This document shows, one piece after another, positions 35,401 to 49,125 of a stretch of 64,000 nucleotides of DNA (the stretch's first letter is position 1; the number at the start of each line of letters is the position of its first letter). The stretch lies in contig JAGTXZ010000006.1 in NCBI GenBank assembly GCA_018398575.1, forward strand, positions 806,001-870,000, in the 5' to 3' direction. A program made the position numbers and the translations under genes. Source of the DNA: Ampelomyces quisqualis. Taxonomy: Eukaryota; Ascomycota; Dothideomycetes; Pleosporales; Phaeosphaeriaceae. The notes under the pieces are model-generated. The model ran no database searches and was not told the origin of the DNA. It was given only the letters and a program-made list of their open reading frames with translations.

Positions 35401-37139
35401 GGAAGAAGACAGCGCGCCTTGACGGCATCCTGGTCAGGTGCGACGCGCAGCTCCGACATGTTTCACGGGCTTCTACGGACGTTCTACAGTTCCCGTCTGC
35501 CCCAAAGGCATCTAGGTTACATGCTACCACGACCATACTGCTAGATGCAGTCGAAGATGACATGACGTTGCCTAGGCGATGGCTGTTTCGCGTGCAATTT
35601 GCCTTTCGGTTAGTCACCAAACCCCGAAGTCTAGGGGATCATGTACGGCAACATATAGGTAATAATGGATTGAATTACCAGACCGCTGCCCACGCCAAAT
35701 ATAGGGACCTGGGATCCGCAACACTAATGGGAGTGAAAAGCAATGCAACTTAGCACAGTGCGTGCCGAATTGGTCACCCTTCGAACAGGACGTTGCAATA
35801 CGAAACAACAGCAATACCGAAGAGGAGATCTATGAAGACCATCCCAGCCAAGCCAGTCGAAGAAAAGTAGAGAGGTATTGCCTTCAATTATGATAATGAT
35901 GCCGTGACGCAAGGTCGTTCCGGGTGATATGTCATTATCAATCTTCCAGCATAGGTCTTCTTCGTTCCTTTAAAGAGAGTTCATGTATTCCGTGATTCGC
36001 TTTATTATCACTTCTTGCCCTACTTTCAGACGTCTGAATCTGCATTGCAAAAAAGAACCACGATGCTGGATCGCAATCGCCAAACACAATACTCTATTGG
36101 TTGCCCTTCATCGGAACCGCACTCTCTTTTCTACAAAATCAGCATGCCATCGCTTGTCCAACAAGCCTTCGCTTACCATAGTCCGTCAACATTCTAGAAC
36201 AAGGTCAAGACTCTGGAGTGGTTCATAAACGCCGTGTCCGACGACAAGTTTGTATTCAGAAACGAATATGAAGCTGTACATGGCCACTCACGATGCCTTG
36301 CACCTCATGTTGAAAAGTCCGAATTTACGACAGAAGCGACCAACGAAACTGCTGGTGCCGTTGAAGGCAGAAACGCCCAACTCATCGCCAACGCTCCCTA
36401 GACGTCTCCCAAAGGCAAAAACACGGAACTCTGGGAATAAGCTGGAAACATCTAATCCAACACCGACGGCACTTTCGACGCCCGCCTCTTCAACCTCGTC
36501 GTCAACTACATGAGCCAAGTCCAGATCAAAACCATGTCCCACTGTGTAATCCGACATGTGTGATATCGAACCAAGGCGTACACTCCATCCTATGTCCTTT
36601 GACAGAAAGATACACTACACCAGGACGCCGCGGAATTGCCTCAAGCGAGCTCATGGGCGTCGCCATGAAAGAATGCCACAATGCTGTCGCAGCCAAACTT
36701 ACCGACCAGCCCTATTGAGACTGCGAAATAGGGCACTCTCAACGATATAAGCCAAGTCATGCTCGACTGCGCACGCATCTGGCTCTACACACACGCTTCT
36801 GACCAATTGCAAACCACAAACGACATCTCCGTGCTCTGAAGCGTCAACGTAAATTCCAATGAGAACGTCTTCTGGATGCTCCTGCAGCTGCACTCTCGCC
36901 CGCCCTTGACTCTCCAACATCAGCGAGGAAATCGCGCTGTGTGTACACATCTTACCAACCGGGTAGAACTACACAGTCTGCACATGCTTCTGCCATTCAG
37001 AGTCCAGACTTTGCGCACCATACTCCGTCCTGACGTCTCGAATTCCGTGCAGTGCAGAGATACTATTTCTCACATTGCAAAGTAAGGAGCCAGCGGTCAA
37101 ACACCGATAAACTCTTAAGCGCTGACTGAGGTTGTCGCG
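32490..37139. other. 4.6-kb stretch without a convincing gene
   Basis: Composition is ordinary, but only short, mutually overlapping frames occur on both strands (the longest 136 residues, 34116-34526 minus) and none shows a family motif. A weak trace of decayed coding sequence at 36180-36560 is listed separately. I saw no tRNA, rRNA or tandem repeat. Confidence 0.45.
36180..36560 (+). pseudogene. Possible decayed coding fragment, unidentified
   Basis: One frame reads VKTLEWFINAVSDDKFVFRN, EYEAVHGHSRC, HVEKSEFTTEATNETAGAVE and ARLFNLVVNYMSQVQIKTMS with three or four stops between. The amino-acid flow looks protein-like (amphipathic, few rare residues), but I cannot name a family. Confidence 0.25.
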
Positions 37140-38012
37140 CTAACAGCATGGAGAAACACTCCGCAACAAGTCGCGTCTCTCTGATCTCCAGGCATTTCTA
37201 CGCACGTGGCGTCGAATAACCCAGACACCGGTATCATCTCGAAGGCCCCCATCACAGGTTGTTCCAACTTTTCGGCAGGTCGCGTGGGTAGGCTGGTTTA
37301 TGCACGAGCAATTTGTGCAAGCCCAATTTTCACCCTCCATTGTTGTTGATATCAATAGCGGAGACCTAATGATTCCCTTTCCCGAGTCAATCGGTCTGGG
37401 GTCCACCTCGTGGTTCGGCAATTGTGCCTTGCAGTGCTTGTTTGCACAAAATGCCGCTCCAACGTTGTTGATCTCACAGCAACTGTTATATCTGCAAATC
37501 AAGTGCTCGACTCGATTGGATTCGTCACTGTATGGTCGACCACACCTCTTGCATGTCACATCCGTCGGCTTATTGAGAGGAAACTCGTCTCCGGACTCGG
37601 GATCGAGGGCGCACGATCGACAACACCACCAAAGTCGTTGAGAGAGTGTATCTTGATCTGGGCAGAAGTCGACGAGAGGTGCTTGAGTCGAAGGCTGTTG
37701 CTTCTTGATAGTATGTTGTCAGTACTGTGCATGCAATCAGACTAGTACACTTACATGCTCCACGGCCAATGGTTGGTCGTTGCGAAGCGGACCACATTCA
37801 TGGCCAGCTTTGAAGGCGACAATCGCCGCTAGTGATGCTGCGGTAGGACTTGAGTCACGCCTCTGTAAAAGACCAAATTGATGCTGAAGCGGCGTATCAA
37901 TTTGACCTTGGGTACCGCCAACGTCATCAAGCATCTTAAAATCCATAGCAGATGCACACGAGGTTTGTCCACCTTGAGCTGCCAAGCGATTATTCTCCCG
38001 ATGTTGCCACAT
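37140..38012 (-). CDS. Cys-rich putative zinc-binding protein, 5' end at AT-rich boundary
   Basis: Two minus-strand exons, 38012-37755 and 37694-37140, join in phase 0 across a 60-bp intron that contains a TACTGAC branch-site-like motif. The product is 270 aa. The N-terminal third is hydrophilic (SCASAMDFKMLDDVGG). After the junction come paired cysteines: LWWCCRSC, then VTCKRCGRPY, HLICRYNSCCEI, AAFCANKHC, and WACTNCSCINQPTHATC, the last resembling a RanBP2-type finger. Such WWCC/CxxC arrays occur in many fungal proteins of unknown role. I do not recognise a specific family. The frame stays open upstream of 38012 through SISDLFHSSNSF for another 18 codons or so and meets a stop just before the AT-rich block, so the original start may have been lost. 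Confidence 0.55.
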
Positions 38013-39599
38013 AAAGGAGTTGCTGCTATGGAACAGATCGGATATGGAGTTTCCATGAAGGATCTCCTATTTTTGGCTTAGTGCCTTGGCAGTGCCTGCC
38101 TGTAGATAGCTTGAGCTGCCTTACTTATAAGACTCTTAACTCTAATAAAATCTTACAATATATACTAAGCTTTTGCTGTCTTTAGGCCTTAGCTATAGCA
38201 TCTAGTAGCTAAAAGCTTTTGCTCTGCTCTACATTGCGCGTGTAGCTGTCCTCCTAGTTTTATATTACGCGCCTAAGCCTAGCAAGCAATTGTTAGCCCT
38301 CTTACTCTACACTATAATAGTAGCTACCCTTAATCTATATTATACAGTACCCTCTCTGCTTTACATTGCGCGTGTAGCTACTTACAATTATACTAGGTGC
38401 CTCTTAGCTTAGCTCTTTTGCCTACACTATAGCTTTAACTACTTAATTCTTATTAATACACTTATACTAAATCTACGTAATCTACAACTGCTAATAGTTC
38501 TTTAGTATATTTAGCTTACTAACTGCCTAAGACTATAGTATAGTCTAACTATAAGACTTATTAGAGACTTATAATTGCCTTGCTATTATATATATACCTT
38601 TAAAGAAACGTATAAGTAGCTAAGAACTTAAGGAATTAAATATTAACCTAGGCAAATTATTATTAACTTGTTTACTGTTACCTTAAAGAACCTGCTAATC
38701 TGCTTTAGCAGCGCCTAAACTAGTACCTAGGCCTACAGGCGTTCTAGCACCTAACCTAGCCCTGTTAGGAAAGCTGTAGCAGTTATAACGTGCGCAAACA
38801 CAAACGCAATAAGAAAAAAAGACTTTAACTTTAATAAAGGAAAGCGTTATAGTAGGCTTGCTCTAAATAAAAGTAAATCTAGAAACAGATAGTGCGCCTA
38901 AGACGTCTTAACTAAGTAAGTAGGCACTCTTGCTAGAGCTGCCTCTGCTTAGGCTCTTACAGGATTTAGCTTTTTCCTACTTGCCCTATGTTTCTTATAC
39001 ACCTCTCCTGTCTACTACTTCTTTTCCTTCTACCTCTTGCTATTACTTATCTTCTATACTATTATTAGTTATATTACTCTTGCACTATCTATTAGCAGCT
39101 AGTTTTACAGCTTATTAGTTTTTTAACGCACAAATAAGATTGTCTACGTTAGAATAATTCTCTAAATCTAAAGCTTTTCTTCTACCTAGAGCTTTACTAC
39201 TATCTCCTCTAGAGTTAACAGCTAATCCTACAGTGTACTCCTTTAATCTACTACGCCTAAACCTGCGTATGTTGCACCCTATAGAAATAGCACAAAATCT
39301 AGCACTAGCACTAGCCCTAGAGCCTAACTTAGCTCTAGTGCCTAACTATCCTTAAACGTACTCTAATAATTAATACTAACAGAATACTCTTATTATCCTA
39401 GAGATTACTTAACAATAGGCTAAAGGAAGAGTGTTACTAATCTTTAAGGCACTAATTCTTTTTACTAAAGTATAACAGGTAGCTGCTAATATAGTAGGCT
39501 AACTAATATTCTGTATATACTATAAAGTAAATTGCTGTTACACTATTAAATACTTAGAGAGTAATAGTTTAAACTCTAACAACTTTAAATTCTAGCAAA

Positions 39600-42500
39600 A
39601 CTAGTTTATAGAAGGCCTAACTAAAGAAGTAGACAAGATAAAGGACCTACCTGTGCGCACCTAGCAGCTAGTACCTTTACTTAACTTTTAACAATTAGCT
39701 ATTCTACCTTCTACTAGACTAGAGCGTTTAGAGTAACTTGCTTCTTAGTAATACTCTAGTAGACTGTCCTGTTACTTAGAAGAAACTAAAGAGATTCTAC
39801 AGAAATTCTCTCTACCTTGTTACTAGCCTAAACATTAACGCACTTAGAGAACTTGTTATAATATACTAGTATCTAGGTATTAGCCTCCTCTCTAGCAATA
39901 TAGTATACTTAGAGTAGTACGCGCAACTAGGGCATCTACCTGTTATTATCTAGATAACCTATTATTAAGTAGTTTATCTTTAGATAGTAGTTAATCTTAG
40001 CACTAGCTACGTAATTAAAGGCAAGATAGATATTGTTGCTGCTACTGCTGTAACAGCTTTACTAAGTCTTGCACCCCTAAGCTAGTTAACAGACGCTAAC
40101 TAAAACCTAACAAAATAGGCACGTATAATAGCACTACTAGCGTCTATCTATACGCCTAGCAAATTAGCCTGCGCGTTAACTAGTATAGCTTTGCTTAGGT
40201 ACTTAAAGTGCTTCTGTTGTGTATAAAAGGCTAAGCGCTAGAATAGTACGCTTTATTATTAGAACCTAAGCATAAACACATAATAACAAGCGTTAATGCG
40301 TAGATTAACTTACTCTACTATTACTTTTAACGCAATATTATTAGCGCAGAAAGAGAAGCTAATACTCTAAAGTATTGCTTTAATTAGAAGTTATTAGTCT
40401 GTAACTATATTATAAAGAAGTAGACCTTACTATACAACGCTAGCTACAATCCTATTACCTAGGAAATTATAATAATTTATAAGATTTGGTTAGACCTTAA
40501 CCTACTTCTTATAGTATTAGTGTCTATTTACGCTAATATAATAATAGAAACTTTTGTTAACAAATACTACTAAAAGAAAGACCCTTACTAATAGGCATAG
40601 AAAGAACAACACATACAAGCTTACTACAAGTTTAAGTCTATTATAAGACAATTTGCGTAAAACTACTAGGCAGCTTATTGCAAGCGCAAAGACTAAGACG
40701 CGCTCTCTCTTAAAAAGACTTTTAATTAAGTTCTGCTGCGTACTACAGTACTAGTAGTAGTTGTTCTAAAAGCTATTACCCTAGCCTATGCCCTGCGCCT
40801 GTTAAAGTACCTATATATATATTATAGAGGTAAACATTGTAACAATCTTTGCCCTACTTAACCTAAGTTCTAGAAACGCATTACGTTTCTAGCTAACGCA
40901 ATATTATTCTTTCTAAAAGATTCTTTTAATAATAAATTAGTTTTAGATCTAGAATTTAACAACTAAGTATTTTAGAGTAATAGCGCAGAACCTGCTCTAG
41001 CTGCTACTAAGTTAGAAAACTCCTAACAGAGCCCTAGATAGATAGCTGTAACTCTAATCTTGCTACTTCTGCTATCTATAGTTTAAGCAGATTAGATCTT
41101 CTTTTTCTTTTATTAACTATTTATTTATTACTATATTAGATACCTGTTGCAGTTAACAACCTAATACTAGTTTCTTCTACAGAATTTTTATCTGCTTTAA
41201 ACAACCTAGTTCTCTATACTATTCTTATTACTACTTTTACTAATTGCAATAAGCCTGCTAAGGCTTATATATACGTATCTAATATAGTTTCTATTAAATT
41301 TTGCCTAGACATAGGTGCTAGCGTGTCTTTAATCTAACGTAAAGAACTTAGTTATTACTCTTGTGCGTTACTTAAGAAGCTTAAAGAAGATTAGATTATA
41401 AAGGTTAACAGTGTTAGCTTAACAGCGTTACATACAAAACAGCTTATTTATAATTTTCTAGTTACTCTCTACACTGTTAATAGAGAGGTTATCTAACTAT
41501 ATAGACAGGTGTATATTATTAACAAACTGCTAGTACTATGTATTATAGGCAATAATATTCTTTAACCTTAGAAAGTTAGTGTTATATATAACAATGTCCT
41601 AGGCAACTTCCTAGCGCTCTAAATCTGTAGCTATTACGTTAAATTGCACTTAACCTCTATTCCCTACTATACACAAATAGTAGTTCTAGCCAAACACAAT
41701 TACGTAATCTCTGTAGGCACTAGAGTCTACTTAGAAGTGCAACACTATCAAATGCTACTATATAAGTCTAGATACCTTTTTACTACTTAGCTAGTTGCTA
41801 ATCTCTTTATAAACACCTTTGCTTCAGCTAGTAATTAATTAGTAAATAGGAACAAGCCTAAAATGCCTTTTAACAATCTAGGCAAATACAATGTCTCTAT
41901 TTATTAGGGCTAAGTAATTAGCTATCTTAAACAGGTATTTTCTCTCTACTAGTAAGCTAACTTACTCTATTTTTTAGATTACCTATTTAAAGAAATGCCA
42001 ATCTCTATAGGTAAAGATAAACCTAATAATCTTCTAGCAGGCTTACCCTTTATAGTAGAACTGCCTAACAATAGAATTAAGGTTAGAAAGGCTAACGTAT
42101 TATATTTGTTTAGAGAAGACTACTAAAGGCGTATCTAGAAAATCTTATTAAATTACTAAACGTTATAGCGTAAAGAGCTAGGACGCTTTAATAATAGAGT
42201 TAAGATACCTATTCTATTCTACAATAGTATTAATCTGTTAAAGCTTAAGTAGGCTCTATACAACTAATCTAAGCGTAATAAAGAGGCAATTAATAAGGTT
42301 TTAGATCCTCTTACAGAGTAGGGGCGCATTAAGAAAGTTTCTCTTAGTTCTCTAAGCCTAGTAGCGTCCCTAGCATTTATAGTTTAGAAGAATAACAAAC
42401 CTTAGGTAGTAGTTAACATGCGTTAAGTTAATAAAGCTCTTATCTCTAACGCCTACCTACTTCTAAAACAAGACACTATTCTGTTAGCTATAGGCAGTGT

Positions 42501-45420
42501 AATAGTGCTTTTATCCCTTGATTTTGTTAAGAGTTTCTTCTAACAGGACATTGTAGAAGAAGATTAATAGAAAACTGCCTTTGTAATAGTATACTAGAGT
42601 TATAAAATGTTCCTTAGCTTAACAATAGGGCTCGTATGTAGCTTAGGTGTCTTCTAATACTAAATAGAACAGCTATTTAACTAGTATCTCTAGGATTTTA
42701 TACTTATCTATATTAATAATATTATTATCTTTAGTTGTACTCTAGAGGACTATTTGCTACATCTAGACAAGGCTTTAACCCTCTTAGAGAAAGTAAGAGT
42801 TACTCTGTCCTTTACTAAGTGCTATTTTAGCTACCCCTCTATTTAGGCTCTAGGACATTACGTGTTAAGATTAGGACTTAGTACTGTCTAGGAAAAGACT
42901 AAGGCTATCTAATCTATAACCTTTTCTAAGACTATTTAACAACTAGAATACGCAGTAGGCCTTTTTAATTTTTACTAAAAATTTGTAAAATATTACTCTA
43001 ACGTATATATACTGCTAAACACGCTTAAAACTTGCTGCCTTAAGGACACTCTTAAAAAAGGATATAAGTAACGCTGTTACGCAGAAATAACGCCTGTTAC
43101 AGATTTTATAGATAGACTATAACGCTACAAAGCTAAGGCTGCTTTTAAGAAGCTTAAGAACAAGCTATGCTCTTTGCCTACTTTAGCTTACCCTAACTTT
43201 TCCTAACTATTTATCTTCTATATAGATAGAAGCTGTAAACGCAGTTTTAGATGCGCTGTCTACTAGCTTAATGTATTAGACCTAGATAACCCTATAGAGT
43301 AACCAATTTTGTATCTCTTAAAGACCCTCTCTCTTACAGAATTACAATACTAGCTAACAGAGCTAGAAACAGCAGCGCTGGTATAGGCACTTAAGAAGCT
43401 ACCTTAGTACACAGACTATAAAAAATTCCTAGTATATATAGATTACTCTGCTATTATTAATATATTTAAAGACAAAGGCCTAGTGCAAGGTAAACGCTCT
43501 AAGAGACTACAATTATAGTAACTGTTCCTTGCCTATTACTACAGTAAAATAGAAATCTAATATATTTCTAGCAAGGACTATTTAAACGCAGACGCCTTAT
43601 CCTAAATGCAAACCTTAAAATTACCTAAGCTAGATCTATTAGCTAGTGTTCTGTAGAGCCTTCTTACTTATAAAGGAAAGAAACCTTTTTCTGCTAGTCT
43701 ACGTCTTACTCTATAGGAACCAACTGGAGCTGCAATACAGGAACCTATCTCTTACTTTATATTAGAAGCCTACCTACTAGACGCTTTATATAAGGCTAAA
43801 CTTATTTAAATAAATAACAAGTTTAAAGACACACTACTACTAGTATTAAGAACAGACCCTACTCTTTAAAAAGTCTACTATAATATTATAGAGTAAGCTA
43901 ACAAAATACCCTAGCCACTTGTAACTTATAAGAGTTTCTAGATTAATCTAGATTCTAGTCTTATATACTAGATGTTGCTAGATAGGCAAGAATAATTATA
44001 TATTTCTTAGTCTATGCACTATAAAGTGCTTTGTCTTGCACATAACAATATTAGCTATTTAGAAGTAATTAGAACTTGCGAACAAATCTAAGTCTTAATA
44101 TACCTGCTAAACCTTAAGAGACACGCTACTAAATATATTGCCGCTTACCTACAGTACAACGTCTGCTAACTCTTAACTAAGATGCCTACAGGTAAAATGC
44201 AACCTATTAATTATCTGTTTCTACTATTCTATGCTATAACTATAGACTTTATTATTAGCCTGCCTATTACACCTAACAGGTATAACTGTATACTTATAGT
44301 TACTAACAAGGCTACAAAGGCAGTTAAACTAATCTCTAAGATAGTAGGTAAATAGAGTAAAGCTAACAATCTAGATTATCCTAAAGAAGTACAAGGCAAC
44401 GCTTAGTACTAGGCTATTTGCTTTTAGAATTACGTTGTTTGCAAATAGGGTCTGCTAAAAGCTATTATTTCTAACCGTAATAGACGTTTCCTAGCCAAAT
44501 TCTAGTAAGCCCTCTTTAAAAGAATAGGAACTACTTTAGCTATAATAACTGCGTACTATCTACAAGCAGATAGCTAGAGTAAACAAACAAACTAGACTGT
44601 TAAAATTACTCTCTAGTATATAATTGCAAATTATAACGCCCTAATAATTGGCTAGGATAAACTTTTACCTAACGTACAATTTGCAATTAACACTGCCTGT
44701 AACTTTACAACAGGCAAGTTACTATTTAAACTTCTCTATAGTACCTACCCTTGTAATAGAACTATAGTGCACAACTCTAGTATACAGCATCTACTAGCTA
44801 AATAATTCCTGCAAGATTGCTGCAACATTTAAGCCTAGGTAGAAGAGGCTCTTAAGCTAGCGCAAGCACGCATAGCTATATACTACAATTAGCAGCACTT
44901 ACCTGTTAAGATTAGTAACATAGTTTTTCTTAAATTAACGCGTAAAACTAATTATAGCTACTGTATTCTATATTCCTCTGCGCTTAACGTTATTAAGGAT
45001 AGTCTATTTAAAGTGCTTAAAAAGATTAGTAAAAACACGTTCTAACTTAAGCTTCTAGACTGCCTAAAAATCTACCCTATTATTTTAGTTATTTATCTAG
45101 AGCTAGCAATACCCAACCTATACAAGCGCCTGCTAGTAGTAGCTAGCAAGGTAATAGAAGTAGCAGAGGATAAGTTACTAATACCTATCTCTGTCCCTAA
45201 CAAGGAACTAATATATATTATAGACTGTATCCTTACTAAAGAAATCTATAAGGTCTCTAGCTACTATTATAAGCAATAGTTTTACAAGGTTTAATAGTAA
45301 AGATATAGCGCATCTAAAGACTCCTACGTTGTAGAGAAGTAACTATAGATAGATATACCTAAGATAGTGTAAGCATAGAAGCAGTAGTATAGTACTTGTC
45401 TAACTACGCGCTGCTTTCTA
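39600..45420 (+). mobile_element. Ty3/gypsy chromovirus, RIP-mutated, LTRs not located
   Basis: Read through RIP-type stops, the plus strand gives retroelement domains in gypsy order. There is a possible zinc knuckle near 40820-40855. Reverse transcriptase (about 42250-42900) reads DPLTE.GRIKKVSL, VVVNMR.VNKAL and LLSLDFVKSFF, with the catalytic YIDD changed to YINN near 42710. RNase H is at about 43150-43620. Integrase (about 44010-44780) has ITIDFIISLP and ISNRNRRFLAKF, and a chromodomain-like tail lies at about 45200-45370. Gag, left of 40.8 kb, is too eroded to define. Intact members copy themselves through RNA and use the chromodomain to target heterochromatin. Outer limits are approximate because I could not find matching LTRs. 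Confidence 0.75.
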
Positions 45421-45798
45421 CAAGACACTATCTAAGGGTGTTATTTTAGAAATTTTTAACAAGCTTTTAGCAGCTCTATGCGCCTGCCTGCCTATACTGC
45501 AGCTTTTTACCTTTTCTCTAACCCTTTTTTATAAAATTATTGTTTTTACAAATCATTGCCTTTACCTACTAGAGTAGAGTTTTCAGTTATGTTATATTGC
45601 AACGCGTACCTGCCTCTTACCTTATTATTAAAACAACAATAGACGCACAGACTAACATTAGCCTACTACTTAGCTTTTTTACCTCTACACACTTACCTCT
45701 TTATCTACTTACCTCTACCCCTACTATTACACCTACTTATCTTTAACTAAAGACTCTTACTTCTTAGCACTTATCCTAATCTTAACGCTACTATTATT

Positions 45799-47400
45799 AT
45801 GTTACAATTTAATAATGTAGGTATTAATATTAAAGAATTGCAGAAGCTTGCAAGCACTAACCTTACTACAATTAACAGATACACTAGCCTTTAGTAGTTT
45901 AAAAAACGCGTAGAAGAAGATAAAGAACTTTTGCTTGCAGATAAGCTAGTTAAAAAACTCTACAAGAACAGCTACTATAGAGACGTAACGCTTAGCCTAG
46001 CTGCTCTCTTAGAGTTTAAGGAAAAGGTATTCTAGGCAATAGTAACGTTTATAGTTAACCCCAAGCACTTAGCTACTAGTAAGCTTAAGAAAGTTTACCT
46101 TATAACAGAATCCTAGCTTAACCCTCTAAACGCCTTTATAACAGTAGTAGAACTCTAAAGGTTTATAGCTTAAGTTGCTAGCGCGTAACTTAACCTAGAG
46201 TAAACCTGCATATTGCTACCTCTCTATTAAGTATCTATCCCTATCTACAAACCTATAGTGTTTTCTACTATATTTTCTACTAACTTAGACTACTCTGCGC
46301 TACTAAGTAGCTACTTAATCTTACTTTATATTCTAAACTTAGGTATGTTTAGGAACAATATGCGCTCTTTAACTGCGTTTAGGTTAATTTCCTTTAACTG
46401 CCTTATAGGCACTAAAGCTAGAGACTTGTCTAGACGCTAGAACTACAGCTACTAGCGCGCACGCTTAGTAGACACTTACTAGTTAAGTAACACAAGTAGC
46501 AACGCTCTAAAGAACCTCTAAAGCTTTACTATACAAATAACTGCACAAAAAATAATACAGTCTAGCTAGACCTTGTATACGCTATTAGACACAGATATTT
46601 TCTGCAAAGCCTATTTTGTTATACTAGTTAACCTAGAATTCTACCTACGTATGTCTTTCTAAAAATTACTACATTTTTGTAATTAACTTTACTTAGCATA
46701 CAAATAGAATATCTTAATCAAAAGGCTTAAGAAAGTCTTCTTATCTAAACAACTTGCTTACACTGTTAGCTATATCCTAGTTAAGGAAGCTAAAGTTAAT
46801 AAACTTAAACACTTAGCTAAGAAATAAGCTAAAGGTAACAAACTGCCTTTGCGCGGCTGCTTAGGTAAGGTAAAGCCTAAGTGGGTACAATAGACAGAAG
46901 CCTAGCAAAAGAAAAATGCAGCTCTGCTAAAGGCCTAGCGCAGATACTGTGCGTAACCTAAGGCTAACTTTACTACGCGCCTTAACCTAGCTAATAAACA
47001 ATAGTAGGAATTAGGTACATATACTAAGTTTGTTATCTATAAAGACCTAAAGGACTACTTATATATACGCTTGCAGATATCCTTTAACTATTTAGACGCA
47101 GTAGTTAAATATTAACTTTAATATAAGGCTAATATTAATTTTATATTTTGTAACACGCACCTCTATAGAGATACACATAGAAGCTAAGATAACAACCTTT
47201 ACCTTTTAATAGAACGCATTATTAACGTGTCTAATCTCTCTTACGCGATATATCTTACTACTCTGTTAGAAAAACACAACGTTAGTAATATCTGCAACAT
47301 TAGCAACACTGTTAACACAACTATACTACTAGCTACCAGACAGTTCTTAACTGTGCTCTACTGTGCTAAGTAATAACAGCAATACCTAGTATACTATTAT
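45799..47400 (+). pseudogene. Unidentified RIP-degraded reading frame downstream of the gypsy element
   Basis: An ATG at 45799 opens a frame reading LQFNNVGINIKELQKLASTN, FKKRVEEDKELLLADKLVKK and YYRDVTLSLAALLEFKEKVF, and continuing, interrupted almost only by TAG/TAA, to LRGCLGKVKPKWVQ (about 46850-46890) and beyond. A frame this long in RIPed DNA suggests one former protein of about 500 residues. I recognise no domain. Confidence 0.4.
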
Positions 47401-49081
47401 TAGCAGCCTAGCTTATAGAACTCTTTTGCAAAATAGTTTATAGTTCTTATATTTAATATAGCTTTGCACTGTCTACACAACTGTGTTACTAGTTAGCAGC
47501 CTATCCTTAACTATACCTAACTATAGTTTAAGTCTAAGGCAATCTCTTTAATAGCGCTATTACTTAGTTTAGGTTTTGCTGCAAATCTATACTATCTTTG
47601 CGCTTTAAATTAATTTTGCGTTACGTCTACGTATATACTTCTTTTGTAATACTTTTTGTATTCTTATGCTCTTAGGACTAGGCTACGTATCTACTTAAGC
47701 GTTTTTTATCTTATAGCTTTGTATAGTAGTGTACTGTACTCTGCAGTTCTACTACTTAATTTACCTAATTTACACTAGCTCCTTAAGCTTTATAGGGATT
47801 TCCTTGTTACAATCTTACTTAATCTCTTCTTCTTTTGTTATTACACCTTATAGACTACTACGCAACAATATCTTTATGTTCTGCTTCTTTAGAACTTTTG
47901 TTTCTAGATTACTTTCTAGGTTGTATAGAATAATACTCTTGTACACGTCTGCTAGCTAGCCTAGTTAATATACCCTAAACATAAATTAGTCTTAGGTACT
48001 CTATTTGTCTTAAGGCTCTACAATTATAACCTTATTTGCTTTAATTAGCGTAATAGCTTCTGCAAACGCTATTAACGCTACTAAAATAAATGTTAAGTCT
48101 AGGTCTTTCTATTTTACTAACATAGCGTCTATTTTAAACTTTAGCATTCCTTCTCTTAGTAGAAAAACTATATCTTTGCTAAATTTTTTTTAAAGCTCTA
48201 TCTAGAGCACTAGTTGCATACATAGTTTGTATAAGCTAATAAGGATTTTAGCCCAAATATTACGTAGTACTATTTAATTATCTACTAGGCTCCTCTAATT
48301 AGGATTAGGTCTAGTTTTAATATAGGTTCTCTTAGCCTCTAGCTTAATTGCCTTATACTTTGTACTATATATAAGTAGTAAGTTAAAGTTATTAGTAAAT
48401 ATTTCTTTATTTAGCTGCTAGAAGTGCTATTAGATATGCGTTAATATAAACTACTTAGTTTTCTTACTTCCTTTGCTTTTAAACAGCGCAGCCTTAAGCT
48501 AGGCTAGTATTAGAAATGTTATAATACTCTGTATCTTAGCGCAGTTAAATATGTATACGCTCTTAGCTTTTGCGCTATTTAGCTCTTCTTGTTATAGTAC
48601 TATCTTATATCTTATTGTTGCATTAGCTATAAGCAATTAGAAGTTATTTATTTAGTATAGCTAGTAGAACGTTAGGAAGTTGCTCTTAATGCCTAAAATC
48701 TTCTAGCTCTATAGGTCTTGCGTAACTAGAGTTTAACGCAGTATAAACCTTACTGTAATCTTCTCTCTTAACGCTATAAGCGCTATATACTTAGGAGAAT
48801 TAAGCACATTTTTAACTTCTTCTTATGCCTTAAATAAGCAGGTGTCTTAGCCCTTTACTATAACTAGGCCTAATATCTTTCTTGTTTCTCTTATATCTAT
48901 AATTTTCTTACGTTAGAAAAAATTAAGATTTATCTGGTTGGCCTGGTTGCAGCGACCCGCGGCTGCCTAACAGTAATACTGTTTACTAGACAATTTGCTA
49001 AAGTTACTCTACTTACTTCTGGTTGCTAGCGACCTAACAGCGACCTAACAGTAAATTGCCTGTATTACCTGCGTTACCTGT

Positions 49082-49125
49082 GTCACTAGTGTTGCTAGTA
49101 TTGCTAGTATTGCTAGTATTGCCAG
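49082..49125 (+). repeat. Short tandem repeat of ttgctagta, about 4 copies
   Basis: Nearly perfect 9-bp units follow one another here, beside short gttacctg repeats. Confidence 0.75.

Noticed and set aside
35234..35620. Possible 128-residue minus-strand gene
   Set aside because: Competing frames on both strands and no recognisable domain.
39600..45420. LTR pair for the first gypsy element
   Set aside because: I scanned both flanks by eye and found no matching direct repeats, so the outer limits are left approximate.
49082..49125. CRISPR-like array
   Set aside because: Units are contiguous 9-bp repeats without spacers, and the genome is eukaryotic.
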